Below are positions 23,190-31,327 of a stretch of DNA of 64,000 nucleotides, piece after piece. Positions within the stretch are counted from its first letter, which is position 1. The number at the start of each line of letters is the position of its first letter. Below the pieces are notes generated by a model. It was not told where the DNA came from and ran no database searches. It worked only from the letters and a program-made list of their open reading frames with translations. The translations under genes and the position numbers were made by a program. The stretch comes from Paenibacillus jilunlii. Lineage in GTDB: Bacteria; Bacillota; Bacilli; Paenibacillales; Paenibacillaceae. Location of the stretch: assembly GCF_900102965.1 (NCBI RefSeq), contig NZ_FNGM01000004.1:124001-188000 (forward strand). Reading direction: 5' to 3'.

Positions 23190-23906
23190 ATGCGTTTACG
23201 CGGAAGAAAAGGAATACGTGAAAGTCTGGAGGAGCAGACCGATCTGGTCATCCTCGATCCACGCAGCCTGAAGGGGCGGTGGTCTGAACTGTTCGGCAAC
23301 GATCATCCCATTCATGTGGAGTTCGGCATGGGCAAGGGACAGTTCATCAGCCAGATGAGCTTCAAATATCCCGATATTAACTTTATCGGCGTTGATATGT
23401 ACGATGAACTGATCCGCCGTGCGGCAGAAAAGGCCCGGGCAGCCTGGGAACCGGCAGGACAGGAGACGCCGCCTAATCTTAGAGTGGCGCTCGCCAATAT
23501 TAACTATGCAGAGGAAGTGTTTGCGCCGGGGGAGCTGGAGCGCATTTACCTGAATTTCAGCGATCCATGGCCCAAAAGCAAACATGCGCGCCGCCGCCTG
23601 ACCCATCCGCGATTTCTCGACAAATACCGCGGCCTGCTCAGCCCGCTTGGCGAAATTCATCTGAAGACAGACTCGCGCAGCCTGTTTGAGTTCTCACTGA
23701 ATGCTTTTGCTGACTATGGTCTGCAAATGAAGAATATCTCCCTTGATCTGCATCCGGACGGAGTGATGAACGAGGAGCATGTCATGACTGAATATGAAAC
23801 CAAATTTTTCGGCCGCGGAGTGAATATTCACCGCTGCGAAGCCATTGTGGGTGCGGAAGCACTGGCGCGCTACCAGGCCACCCGCCTGGACAAGTACCGT
23901 CTGTAA
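23190..23906 (+). CDS. trmB: tRNA (guanine-N7)-methyltransferase TrmB
   Basis: TrmB makes m7G46 in the variable loop of tRNAs. The 238-aa protein begins MRLRGRKGIRESL, as Bacillus TrmB does, and has the SAM motif HVEFGMGKGQFI and the family signature LNFSDPWPKSKHARRRLTH, plus TYE-like TEYETKF near the end. ATG 23190 has GGAGG 8 nt upstream, so the longer frame from 23145 is rejected. Confidence 0.95.
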   Translation: MRLRGRKGIRESLEEQTDLVILDPRSLKGRWSELFGNDHPIHVEFGMGKGQFISQMSFKYPDINFIGVDMYDELIRRAAEKARAAWEPAGQETPPNLRVALANINYAEEVFAPGELERIYLNFSDPWPKSKHARRRLTHPRFLDKYRGLLSPLGEIHLKTDSRSLFEFSLNAFADYGLQMKNISLDLHPDGVMNEEHVMTEYETKFFGRGVNIHRCEAIVGAEALARYQATRLDKYRL

Positions 23907-24120
23907 TTGATGGAGTGGACGCTAAGGAGTAAATGGTGCTGGGGCAAATTAGTTATCCTAATTCCAACTATCACTTGCTGGTAAGCGGGAAGTGGAACTT
24001 AATTTCCCTGGTTCCGCTTGAGTTTGTTATGATCCAAGCAGGGCGGCTGGACGATGGGGAAGAATCGTTTCGCCATGGTGGGAGCGGATTACAGGGGCAT
24101 CAGGCAACCTAAGATTAAAA

Positions 24121-24167
24121 TCAAAAACGGCTGCACTGTCCAGCGAAGGAGGGTGCAGCCGTTTTGA
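24121..24167. terminator. Bidirectional terminator
   Basis: TCAAAAACGGCTGCAC and GTGCAGCCGTTTTGA form a near-perfect stem between the convergent trmB and glucosyltransferase genes, with T runs on both strands. Confidence 0.82.
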
Positions 24168-24207
24168 TCAAATATAAGAAAGTATATGCTGTACGATATC
24201 CTTTGTC

Positions 24208-24306
24208 CTTCTATTTCTCGCTGAAACGGTACCTGAAAGCGATACTCTGTATCGCTGCTCCGGAAGCATAGGCTCCCTTAAAAGGACGGCGAAGCCGTTT
24301 CTGCTT
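24208..24306. repeat. Dispersed repeat element, long copy
   Basis: Shares TTTCTCGCTGAAACG and GGCGAAGCCGTTTCT with the copy at 22541-22598. Its centre has a small hairpin (AGCGATAC-TCT-GTATCGCT, 24238-24256) followed by CTCCGGAAGCATAGGCT, part of the repeat family seen at 6232 and 19350. Confidence 0.7.
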
Positions 24307-24352
24307 GTTCATAAACTATATAATTGCTTAGGATTCGGTGTTCTTCCTGGCG

Positions 24353-25480
24353 CTATTCCAGCATATCAATAATGCTCTGGGCGCTCTGCAAGGGATGGAA
24401 GCGGGCGATTTTATCCAGGTGGCTTTGCCGTTTGGCCTGTACCTCATCATAGCTGTAGAGCAGCCGTTCCATCCATCTGTCGACCACCTTCAGTGAAGAT
24501 ACCGGTTCGCCCAGTCCTGCGGCCGTGAAATAACGGCAGTTCTCTTCTTCCTGGCCGGGCAGCGGGTCATAGAACAGCATGGGTATACCCTTGGCCAGGC
24601 CTTCGCTGCAGGTCATTCCTCCCGGCTTCGTGACCAGCAGATCGGAGACTTCCATCAGCTTGTCAATTTCACGCGTGAAGCCGATCAGGGAGATGTTGGG
24701 ATGGCTATAGAGCGGATTCTCCTGCATCCCGCGGAGCAGCTTCTCATTTTTGCCCAGGCAAAAAATAATCTGGATCTGATCACGCCATCCAGCCAAAGCT
24801 GCGTTGATGACTTCATCGTTCATCAAGCCCCAGCCTCCGCCCATAACGAGCACGGTCGGCATCACCTGCAGGCTGAATTGCTTCAGAATATCCGCTTTGC
24901 CCGGATGCTCCCAGAAGCTCGGGTGGACCGGCATGCCGGTGACCTGGATTTTGGCTGCAAAGACGCTGCGGTAGCGCAGCTTGGTTTTGACCTCAGGAGT
25001 GGAGACCAGATACCGGTCCACTTCAGGGCTGATCCAGGTGGCATGTGCATCGTAGTCAGTGATGACCGTGACCAGCGGGGCCTTGAAGGCCGGGTCCAGC
25101 CGTTTGAGCCGGGAAACCACGGCACTGGGAATGAAGTGGGTGCAGACGATAATATCCGGTTTCAGCTGCTTCATAATATTTTGCGTATGTGTATAAAAAA
25201 TGCGGTGCAGGGCAAGTGTGGTAAGACGATTGAATGATTTCTGGTGACGGTACACATACCCCATCAGCCTGGGCTGGGAGGTCACCGTCTTCCGGTATGC
25301 CGATACAATCAGAGGCGCCAATCTGGGATTTAGAAAGCTCCCAAGCTCCAGCACCTTTGTTTGCAGATTAGGCGACAATTTGCGCAGGCTGCTCGACAAT
25401 GCGTAAGCTGCTTGCGTGTGCCCTGCGCCGAAACCTTCCGACAGCAATAGTACTCTTTTTTTGCGCAATGTATAATCCAC
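24353..25480 (-). CDS. UgtP/MGDG synthase-like glycolipid glycosyltransferase
   Basis: A 375-aa GT28-type enzyme. The N-terminal MGDG synthase domain shows LLLSEGFGAGHTQAAYAL (glycine-histidine motif), and the C-terminal domain has VLVMGGGWGLMNDEVI and TKPGGMTCSEGLAKGIPML, the UDP-sugar binding region. The family transfers glucose or galactose from UDP-sugars to diacylglycerol at the inner membrane face, providing glycolipids and lipoteichoic acid anchors. The likely start is GTG 25480, with a weak CGGAAA site. It lies 39 bp after a PAP2 lipid phosphatase gene, which fits lipid metabolism. Confidence 0.85.
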   Translation of the reverse strand: MDYTLRKKRVLLLSEGFGAGHTQAAYALSSSLRKLSPNLQTKVLELGSFLNPRLAPLIVSAYRKTVTSQPRLMGYVYRHQKSFNRLTTLALHRIFYTHTQNIMKQLKPDIIVCTHFIPSAVVSRLKRLDPAFKAPLVTVITDYDAHATWISPEVDRYLVSTPEVKTKLRYRSVFAAKIQVTGMPVHPSFWEHPGKADILKQFSLQVMPTVLVMGGGWGLMNDEVINAALAGWRDQIQIIFCLGKNEKLLRGMQENPLYSHPNISLIGFTREIDKLMEVSDLLVTKPGGMTCSEGLAKGIPMLFYDPLPGQEEENCRYFTAAGLGEPVSSLKVVDRWMERLLYSYDEVQAKRQSHLDKIARFHPLQSAQSIIDMLE

Positions 25481-25519
25481 CTGTTTCCGTGAATGATATT
25501 CGCCGTTCCAGCGCAGGCG

Positions 25520-26047
25520 TTAGAACCACAGGGCAATGGTGCCCGCAGCGACGCCAGAGCCTATAACCGCACCTGCAACAACGTCTGATGGATAATGCAG
25601 TCCAAGATAGATCCGCGAAAATCCGACAATGCAGGCCAGCGGCAGCAGTATGGCGGTAAGGACAGGAAAGGCCACCATATAAGGAACGGTAGAAGCGAAG
25701 ATAGCTGTAGTATGGCCTGAAGGAAATGAGTGGTCCTTGAGCGGATTATGGAACGTATTCGTGCCCGGCAGCGCCAGATACGGCCGCACCCGCGGGTAGA
25801 GCTTCTTGGCGATGGCAACAGGCAGATGACTGATGGCCAAGGCAATGAGGGCCTGCAGCCCTACAGTTCTCAAAGGCTGGGGAGACAGCGCCCAGATCAG
25901 CAGATTAATGCCGATGGCACTTGTGGCCCCGCCCAGATGGGTCAAATAGAATAGCCAGAAGTTTAGGAATGGGTTATGCAATCGTCCATTGATCCACTTG
26001 AACAGGCGCCGCTCCAAGAGATGCAATTTCATGAATAAATGTCTCAT
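25520..26047 (-). CDS. PAP2-family membrane phosphatase
   Basis: A 175-aa membrane protein with the three PAP2 catalytic motifs: KKLYPRVRP (KX6RP-like), PSGHTT and SRIYLGLHYPSD (SRX5HX3D). About five membrane helices. Such enzymes remove phosphate from phosphatidic acid, undecaprenyl pyrophosphate or related lipids outside the membrane. ATG 26047 (MRHLFMKLH) has GGAGG 8 nt upstream, so a start 17 codons earlier is unlikely. It probably forms an operon with the glycolipid glycosyltransferase downstream. Confidence 0.9.
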   Translation of the reverse strand: MRHLFMKLHLLERRLFKWINGRLHNPFLNFWLFYLTHLGGATSAIGINLLIWALSPQPLRTVGLQALIALAISHLPVAIAKKLYPRVRPYLALPGTNTFHNPLKDHSFPSGHTTAIFASTVPYMVAFPVLTAILLPLACIVGFSRIYLGLHYPSDVVAGAVIGSGVAAGTIALWF

Positions 26048-26457
26048 ATCTTGTCCCTCCGATAGTCCGGCTGAAGATAATAGGCGCAGCTGCAGCAATC
26101 CGGTCTATGCCATAAAGCTGTCTTTATCATACTTTTTTAAGGTAGTCCATTTCAAGGAAAAGCTCGGGTAAGCTCGAAAAATGCCAGTTTTGACTTCATA
26201 GCCACTTACACCTTACAATGATTCAAGCAGGCGGAACGCGTTTAAAAGGTAACAGAGAAATAGGGAGCCGCAGCTGCGGCATCCGGACAACATCTTTTGA
26301 CGTGATAAATATACAGGCATGCCTGCCTTAGCCAAAAGGGAATCTAGTGGTCTTACTGTAAGGAATGCAACAAAAGGGTCAGAAAGAACGTCAGCAATGC
26401 CAGAGAGAGAAAAAAACAAAAGAACATCAAGATTCGAAAAGGGGGCATCAAAAGGTC
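26048..26457. other. Divergent intergenic region with palindromes
   Basis: 410 bp between the PAP2 gene and the GT2 gene. It has two perfect palindromes, GCCGCAGCTGCGGC (26267-26280) and CAGGCATGCCTG (26314-26325). The long leader of the GT2 gene shows no riboswitch class I recognise. Confidence 0.5.
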
Positions 26458-27699
26458 ATGACAGACGCATTGTTTGTTACGCTCCAAGTGATCTTGGCGG
26501 CAATTGCAGTCTATCAGTTTACATTTTCGTTATTTGGACTGCACAAGAAAAAGAACAAGGCACAGTTTGCTCCGCAAAAATCATTTGCTGTACTGGTTGC
26601 CGCACACAACGAGGAAGAAGTCGTCGGCGCGCTGATGGAGAATTTGAAGCAGCTTAATTATCCCCGGGAACTGTACGATGTATTTGTCATCTGCGACAAC
26701 TGTACGGATGGTACGGCAAAAATTGTAAGAGAGCACGGCATGAATGCCTGTATCCGCACCAACACCAACCTGCGCGGCAAGGGATATGCGATTGAATGGA
26801 TGCTCAAGGAGCTGTGGGCCATGCCGCGGCAGTACGACGCTGTCGTAATGTTCGATGCCGACAACCTCGCTCATACGGAATTCCTGACAGAGATGAACAA
26901 TGATCTCTGCTCCGGCGCAAAGGTTATTCAAGGTTACATCGATACTAAGAATCCGGAGGATTCCTGGATTACGGCCGCTTATGGTGTATCTTACTGGTAC
27001 ATCAACCGGCTCTGGCAGCTGTCGCGCCATAATCTGAATATGGCGAACTTCCTTGGCGGAACGGGCATGTGTTTCGAAACCAATCTGCTTAAAGAAATGG
27101 GCTGGGGAGCGACAAGCCTGGTAGAGGATTTGGAATTCACGATGCGGAGCGCATCCAAGGGCGTCTATCCCAAATTCAATTATGACGCGAAGGTATTCGA
27201 CGAGAAGCCGCTGACCTTCAAGGCTTCCTCCAGACAGCGTCTGCGCTGGATGCAGGGGCACTTCACAGTTGCACGGAGATATTTCTTTCCTTTGCTGTGG
27301 CAGAGTATAAAAGAACGCAGCCTCACGAAGTTTGACCTGGCACTGTACGGTGCCAATGTCTATATCGTGCTGCTGACCTTCCTGATGACGGCTGTAATGT
27401 GGGTCGACAACTCCATGTTCGGAGGTCCGCATATCGCCAACATTTATGGCAAGCTGCCTTTGTGGCTCAGCTATTTTGCAGTCGGGGCCAATATCCTGAC
27501 CTTCCTGCTCGCAATGGCGCTGGAGAAGGTCAAATTCAAGAAAGTCTACCTGTATTTGCTGGTCTTCCCGGTTTATCTGATTTCCTGGTATCCCATTACG
27601 TTCTATGCGTTCTTTACGCAGAACAACAAGCAGTGGAGCCATACAAAGCATACGCGTGTCGTACGGCTTGAGGAAGTTCAGAGCAAGCAGGTTTCCTAA
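26458..27699 (+). CDS. Processive GT2 membrane glycosyltransferase
   Basis: This 413-aa protein has an N-terminal membrane helix, a GT2 catalytic domain and three C-terminal helices. Catalytic motifs are complete for a processive enzyme: VMFDADN (DXD), LVEDLEFTMR (general base region) and QRLRWMQGH (QXXRW). That is the pattern of poly-GlcNAc, cellulose and related synthases, so it probably builds and exports a surface polysaccharide. I start it at ATG 26458 (MTDALFVTLQ), where the first helix begins; the site is AAAGG close by, with GGGGG further up. No partner genes for modification or export lie beside it. Confidence 0.85.
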   Translation: MTDALFVTLQVILAAIAVYQFTFSLFGLHKKKNKAQFAPQKSFAVLVAAHNEEEVVGALMENLKQLNYPRELYDVFVICDNCTDGTAKIVREHGMNACIRTNTNLRGKGYAIEWMLKELWAMPRQYDAVVMFDADNLAHTEFLTEMNNDLCSGAKVIQGYIDTKNPEDSWITAAYGVSYWYINRLWQLSRHNLNMANFLGGTGMCFETNLLKEMGWGATSLVEDLEFTMRSASKGVYPKFNYDAKVFDEKPLTFKASSRQRLRWMQGHFTVARRYFFPLLWQSIKERSLTKFDLALYGANVYIVLLTFLMTAVMWVDNSMFGGPHIANIYGKLPLWLSYFAVGANILTFLLAMALEKVKFKKVYLYLLVFPVYLISWYPITFYAFFTQNNKQWSHTKHTRVVRLEEVQSKQVS

Positions 27700-27734
27700 T
27701 TAGAGTTATTTTTCAAGAAATGTACTTGCAGTTC

Positions 27735-27763
27735 TTGACACAGCTTGTAGAGTGATGTATATT
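27735..27763 (+). promoter_or_regulatory. Promoter of the infC-rpmI-rplT operon
   Basis: TTGACA (27735-27740), 17 bp, TATATT (27758-27763): near-consensus sigma-A promoter. Confidence 0.88.
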
Positions 27764-27769
27764 ATTCAA

Positions 27770-27920
27770 GTATGCAAAACATAGGGATTGCAAGCAGAAG
27801 CACCGGCTTCTCACCTGACTGGCCTACGCCAGCTGGTTTTGATCTCAATGCTTTATGGATGTTATAATTCATGAACGTTGATCAAACGGGGTGTCGGGAG
27901 TTACCGGCACCCCTTTTTTA
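27770..27920 (+). ncRNA. L20-type autoregulatory leader
   Basis: A ~150-nt leader lies between the promoter and infC. It contains paired segments (AGAAGCACCGGCTTCT at about 27798-27813, CTGGC...GCCAG at about 27819-27834) and ends in an intrinsic terminator (27887-27919) ahead of infC. In Bacillota, ribosomal protein L20 binds this leader and favours termination. Assigned by position and architecture; a covariance-model search was not possible. Confidence 0.78.
27887..27919 (+). terminator. Attenuator terminator ahead of infC
   Basis: CGGGGTGTCGG and CCGGCACCCC form the stem, followed by six T (27914-27919), 47 bp before the infC start. Confidence 0.88.
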
Positions 27921-27966
27921 TGGAGAACCGCAGAGTTGATTTCCCAAGTAGATCCGGAGGTGGAGT

Positions 27967-28482
27967 ATTATCAGTAAGGAACATATGATCAATGATGAAA
28001 TTCGGGCCAAAGAGGTTCGGTTGGTTGGAGCGGAAGGCGAGCAAATCGGTATCAAACCGATCCGCGAAGCGTTGCAGATGGCGATTGATCTTAATCTGGA
28101 TTTAGTCAACGTAGCACCGCAGGCGAAACCGCCGGTATGCCGCATCATGGATTACGGCAAGTTCCGTTATGAAACACAGAAGAAAGAGAAGGAAGCACGC
28201 AAGAACCAGAAGATCGTGGATATCAAGGAAGTCTGGTTCCGTGCCAACATCGAGGAACATGATTATCAGACCAAGTTCCGCAACGTTATCAAGTTTCTGG
28301 GCGAAGGTGACAAGGTGAAATGCTCTGTCCGCTTCCGTGGACGTGAGATTACCCACGCCAGCATCGGCCAGAAGATTTTGGAACGTGTAAAGAGCGAAGT
28401 GGAAGATATTTCTGTTGTGGAGCGCCAGCCTAAGCTGGAAGGACGCAGCATGATTATGATCCTGGCTCCCAAAGCCCAATAA
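27967..28482 (+). CDS. infC: Translation initiation factor IF-3, with AUU start
   Basis: IF-3 prevents premature 50S joining and checks initiator tRNA and start codon. The start is ATT at 27967: GGAGGTGG (27956-27963) is ideally placed, and the resulting start (M)ISKEHMINDEIRAKEVRLV matches the Bacillus MISKD...INE beginning. The first ATG (27985) would remove six conserved residues and has no good site. AUU starts let IF-3 repress its own translation. The 171-aa length is normal; the signature KPPVCRIMDYGKFRYETQKKEKEARKNQK is intact (in part: KPPVCRIMDYGKF). Confidence 0.96.
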   Translation: MISKEHMINDEIRAKEVRLVGAEGEQIGIKPIREALQMAIDLNLDLVNVAPQAKPPVCRIMDYGKFRYETQKKEKEARKNQKIVDIKEVWFRANIEEHDYQTKFRNVIKFLGEGDKVKCSVRFRGREITHASIGQKILERVKSEVEDISVVERQPKLEGRSMIMILAPKAQ

Positions 28483-28539
28483 ATTTGGAGTCACTTGCAC
28501 AGCAATTTGGCGCCGCATAATATTCAAGGAGGAAACACC

Positions 28540-28740
28540 ATGCCTAAAATGAAAACCCACAGCAGTCTGAAAGGCCGTTTCAAGATTACCGGATCCGGCA
28601 AAGTACTGCGCTATAAAGCTCACAAGAATCATTTGCTTTCCCACAAATCCAAACGCGCAAAACGCGTTCTGAACGGCAATCCGGTTATGGCCCCTGGGGA
28701 TGTAAGACGCTTGAAACAAGGACTCGCTAACTTGAAATAG
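28540..28740 (+). CDS. rpmI: 50S ribosomal protein L35
   Basis: A 66-aa basic protein, [20 protein letters not shown], of the normal L35 length, part of the large ribosomal subunit. ATG 28540 has AAGGAGG upstream; the longer frame from 28495 is spurious. It is the second gene of the L20-controlled operon. Confidence 0.97.
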   Translation: MPKMKTHSSLKGRFKITGSGKVLRYKAHKNHLLSHKSKRAKRVLNGNPVMAPGDVRRLKQGLANLK

Positions 28741-28772
28741 TATTATCACACATTTTTGGGAGGTTTATTAAT

Positions 28773-29132
28773 ATGGCAAGAGTTAAAGGCGGATTTGTAG
28801 TTCGTCGTAGACATAAAAAAGTATTGAAACTGGCAAAAGGTTACTTTGGTTCCAAGCACCGCATTTTCAAAACTGCCAACGAGCAGGTAATGAAATCGAT
28901 GCTGTACGCATACCGTGACCGTCGTCAGACTAAGCGTAACTTCCGCAGACTGTGGATCGTGCGTATCAACGCTGCAGCCCGTTTGAACGGCCTCTCCTAC
29001 AGCAAGCTGGTATTCGGTCTGAAACTGGCTGGCGTAGAAGTGAACCGCAAGATGCTGGCTGACCTGGCAGTAAACGACCTTAATGCATTCAACTCCCTGG
29101 CTGTAGTAGCCAAAGAGAAGATCAACGCGTAA
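28773..29132 (+). CDS. rplT: 50S ribosomal protein L20
   Basis: L20 (119 aa) is an early-assembly large-subunit protein and the regulator of this operon through the leader [23 protein letters not shown] and the [13 protein letters not shown] region are typical. GGGAGG precedes the ATG. A strong terminator follows at 29149-29193. Confidence 0.97.
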   Translation: MARVKGGFVVRRRHKKVLKLAKGYFGSKHRIFKTANEQVMKSMLYAYRDRRQTKRNFRRLWIVRINAAARLNGLSYSKLVFGLKLAGVEVNRKMLADLAVNDLNAFNSLAVVAKEKINA

Positions 29133-29148
29133 GCATTAGAAGTAACCG

Positions 29149-29193
29149 AAAAGCACCGCCTGCGGGATATCCCGTGCGACGGTGCTTTTTTTT
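29149..29193 (+). terminator. Terminator of the infC operon
   Basis: AAAAGCACCGCC and GACGGTGCTTTT flank an inner GCGGGATATCCCGT stem and are followed by eight T. Confidence 0.9.
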
Positions 29194-29218
29194 GGGCGTT
29201 TGAAAGTGCTGTGAGCAA

Positions 29219-29761
29219 TTACTCCCAGTATTTCGTTGTACTCAGTTGGGATGCCAGTAATTTGCTGCTTGTTCTTCTGATCTTGCGCAGCTCGGAACGC
29301 TGGTCTGCTGAGGCGCTGATGAGCTTCTCTTCGTCGGTCTCTGCGATGATCGCGGGTACCGGGGCCGGAGTGCCGTCTTCATGGACGGCTACAAAGGTGA
29401 GAAAGGAAGTGGCGGCAACTGCGCGTTCGCCGGTATATAGGTTTTCCGAGATGATTTTGACAAAGACTTCAATGCTGGTTCTGCCCGTCCAGGAGACGAA
29501 GGATTCAAAACACACGGAATCACTCGGCCTAATGGGCAGGAGGAAGTCAACAGAGTCCGCTGAGGCTGTTACGACATTTGTGCGGCAGTGGCGCATTGCA
29601 GAGATGGAGGCCACTTCGTCAATCGTACTCATCAGCTTGCCGCCGAACAGCGTCTTATGATTATTGACATCATTCGGGAATACACGGCTTGTCTTGAACA
29701 CGCGGGATTCCCGGCAGTATTTGAAGACGGGTGCAGCTTGGGGTTGGTTTTGATCATCCAT
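29219..29761 (-). CDS. Acyl-CoA thioesterase, hotdog fold (YkhA/YciA-like)
   Basis: The 180-aa protein has the YciA/BACH-type hotdog core: VFPNDVNNHKTLFGGKLMSTIDEVASISA (about 27-54, with N and D catalytic-region residues), then SADSVDFLLPIRPSD. Such enzymes hydrolyse acyl-CoAs to free acid and CoA. The acidic C-terminal tail is not part of the core. Convergent with rplT; its terminator may be shared. Confidence 0.9.
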   Translation of the reverse strand: MDDQNQPQAAPVFKYCRESRVFKTSRVFPNDVNNHKTLFGGKLMSTIDEVASISAMRHCRTNVVTASADSVDFLLPIRPSDSVCFESFVSWTGRTSIEVFVKIISENLYTGERAVAATSFLTFVAVHEDGTPAPVPAIIAETDEEKLISASADQRSELRKIRRTSSKLLASQLSTTKYWE

Positions 29762-30066
29762 TAGACAGTACTCCCTTTTTTACAATATGTAATCATCCAT
29801 GATAATAGAAAACTCATAACTGTGCAATAATATATATAATGCACCGAAGTAAATCAAGTCAATCCGAGCCTTTCTGACATAGTTTGTTCATTTTATTGAC
29901 ATACAATGTAATGGTAAGCGATTTCTTGTGGAAAAATGCAAATTATTATTGACCTGAGGTCATTAATGGACTGGATTTTAGGTTTTTTACCAGTTATAAT
30001 TTGACTTAATGGTATGTCCAAGCAGAACACAGAAGACATCCAATTTCTTAAGGGGGATCACACTCG
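29762..30066. other. Divergent regulatory region upstream of the nup operon
   Basis: 305 bp without a gene. It holds a perfect palindrome (29950-29962) and a TATAAT -10 (29995-30000). I looked for, and did not see, a purine riboswitch. Confidence 0.6.
29950..30000 (+). promoter_or_regulatory. Palindromic operator TGACCTGAGGTCA and promoter of the nup operon
   Basis: TGACCT-G-AGGTCA (29950-29962) is a perfect 6-1-6 palindrome. It ends about 10 bp upstream of a weak -35 (TGGATT, 29972-29977) paired at 17 bp with TATAAT (29995-30000). The position upstream of -35 would suit an activator or a repressor. The regulator is unknown to me. Confidence 0.55.
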
Positions 30067-31149
30067 ATGAAGAAGCTTTACCAACTTTCTCTTGTTATGT
30101 TGCTGGCATTCACTGTCATTCTGGCAGGCTGCGGAAACAATAACAACAACTCCGGCAACGCAGGAGGCAAAAACGCCGGAGCAGCAACCAATGCGCCAGC
30201 TGAAGCAACAGCAGCGCCAACGGATGCTCCGAAAACCGACGTTAAAGTAGGTATGGTTACCGACGTAGGCGGCGTAAATGACAAATCATTTAACCAATCC
30301 GCTTGGGAAGCTCTGCAGGCTCTTGAAAAGGAAACCGGTATTGAAATCAAGTATCTGCAAAGTAAATCCAATGCAGACTATGAGCCGAACCTGAACCAAT
30401 TCGTTAAAGGCGGCTACAACCTGACTTGGGGTATCGGTTTTGACCTTGGCGATGCTATTAAGAAGGTTGCTACTGAGAATCCGAATGCCAACCTTGCAAT
30501 CATCGACAGCGTGGTAGATGCTCCTAACGTTGAATCCGTAACTTTCTCCGAAAATGAAGGTTCCTTCCTGGTTGGTGTGGTTGCAGGTCTGACTACGAAA
30601 ACCAACAAAGTAGGTTTCATCGGCGGCATGGAAAGCCCGGTTATCAAACGTTTTGAAGTTGGCTTCAAGGCTGGCGTATTAGCTGTTAACCCTAAGGCAA
30701 CAGTGAAAATCACATACGCTGGTGCGTATGACAAGCCGGACATTGGTAAATCTCTGGCTGCGACCCTGTACAATGATGGCAATGACATCATCTTCCCTGC
30801 TGCAGGCGCAACTGGCAACGGTGTATTTAACGAAGCTAAATCCCGCAACAAAGCAGGCGGCTCTAAAGTTTGGGTAATCGGTGTAGACAAAGACCAATCC
30901 CTGGAGTTTGGCGATGATGTAACCCTGACTTCCATGATCAAACGTGTAGACGAAGCGGTTAAGAAAGTTTCCCAGCAGGTTGTTGACGGAACCTTCAAAG
31001 GCGGCACTACAACTGTACTGGGTCTGAAAGACAACGGTGTAGGTCTTCCTGAAACTTCTAAGGCTAACGTATCCGCTGATATTCTTGCCAAGGTGGACGA
31101 ATATACCAAACAAATCATCGATGGAACAATCAAAGTTCCTGCCGAGTAA
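30067..31149 (+). CDS. nupN: BMP-family nucleoside-binding lipoprotein
   Basis: The solute-binding lipoprotein of a nucleoside ABC importer. The 360-aa precursor has a signal MKKLYQLSLVMLLAFTVILAGC with the lipobox Cys near residue 22, then an Asn/Ala-rich linker. The Bmp/Med core starts KVGMVTDVGGVNDKSFNQSAWEAL, a family signature. The following genes encode one double-ATPase subunit and two permeases, in the same order as B. subtilis nupNOPQ (yufN-Q), a guanosine importer. A strong hairpin after the gene (31183-31226) may raise its expression over the rest. Confidence 0.93.
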   Translation: MKKLYQLSLVMLLAFTVILAGCGNNNNNSGNAGGKNAGAATNAPAEATAAPTDAPKTDVKVGMVTDVGGVNDKSFNQSAWEALQALEKETGIEIKYLQSKSNADYEPNLNQFVKGGYNLTWGIGFDLGDAIKKVATENPNANLAIIDSVVDAPNVESVTFSENEGSFLVGVVAGLTTKTNKVGFIGGMESPVIKRFEVGFKAGVLAVNPKATVKITYAGAYDKPDIGKSLAATLYNDGNDIIFPAAGATGNGVFNEAKSRNKAGGSKVWVIGVDKDQSLEFGDDVTLTSMIKRVDEAVKKVSQQVVDGTFKGGTTTVLGLKDNGVGLPETSKANVSADILAKVDEYTKQIIDGTIKVPAE

Positions 31150-31182
31150 TACTAACTTGACGTTTCTTGCATTACAATAATG

Positions 31183-31226
31183 AACAAGGGACAAGGCCGG
31201 TTATTGAGCTGGCCTTGTTCCTTGTT
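31183..31226 (+). other. Intercistronic 16-bp hairpin between nupN and nupO
   Basis: AACAAGGGACAAGGCC and GGCCTTGTTCCTTGTT pair over 16 bp with one G-U, loop of about 12 nt, and no U-tract after it. This fits an mRNA-stabilising or processing element rather than a full terminator. Confidence 0.75.
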
Positions 31227-31327
31227 AGAGACACGCATCCGGCAATAGGTTTAAAGGGGTACCGTCCTTCAGGGGGCGGTACAGCCGTGTCTATAAGGCA
31301 ATAATATTCTGTGATGAGGGTGATTCC

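Larger units (their letters stand above)
23907..24352. other. Convergent intergenic region with repeats and a terminator
   Basis: About 446 bp with no gene. It has degenerate copies of the element seen near 4834-4910 (AATTAGTTATCCT at about 23949, GGAACTTAATTT near 23993), a strong terminator at 24121-24167, and the long copy of a dispersed inverted-repeat element at 24208-24306. Confidence 0.6.

Noticed and set aside
29762..30066. Purine riboswitch before the nucleoside importer
   Set aside because: The three-way junction consensus and a terminator are absent.
31259..31282. Small inverted repeat (TACCGTCC...GGCGGTA) before nupO
   Set aside because: Short and interrupted; no U-tract or known function, so not called separately.
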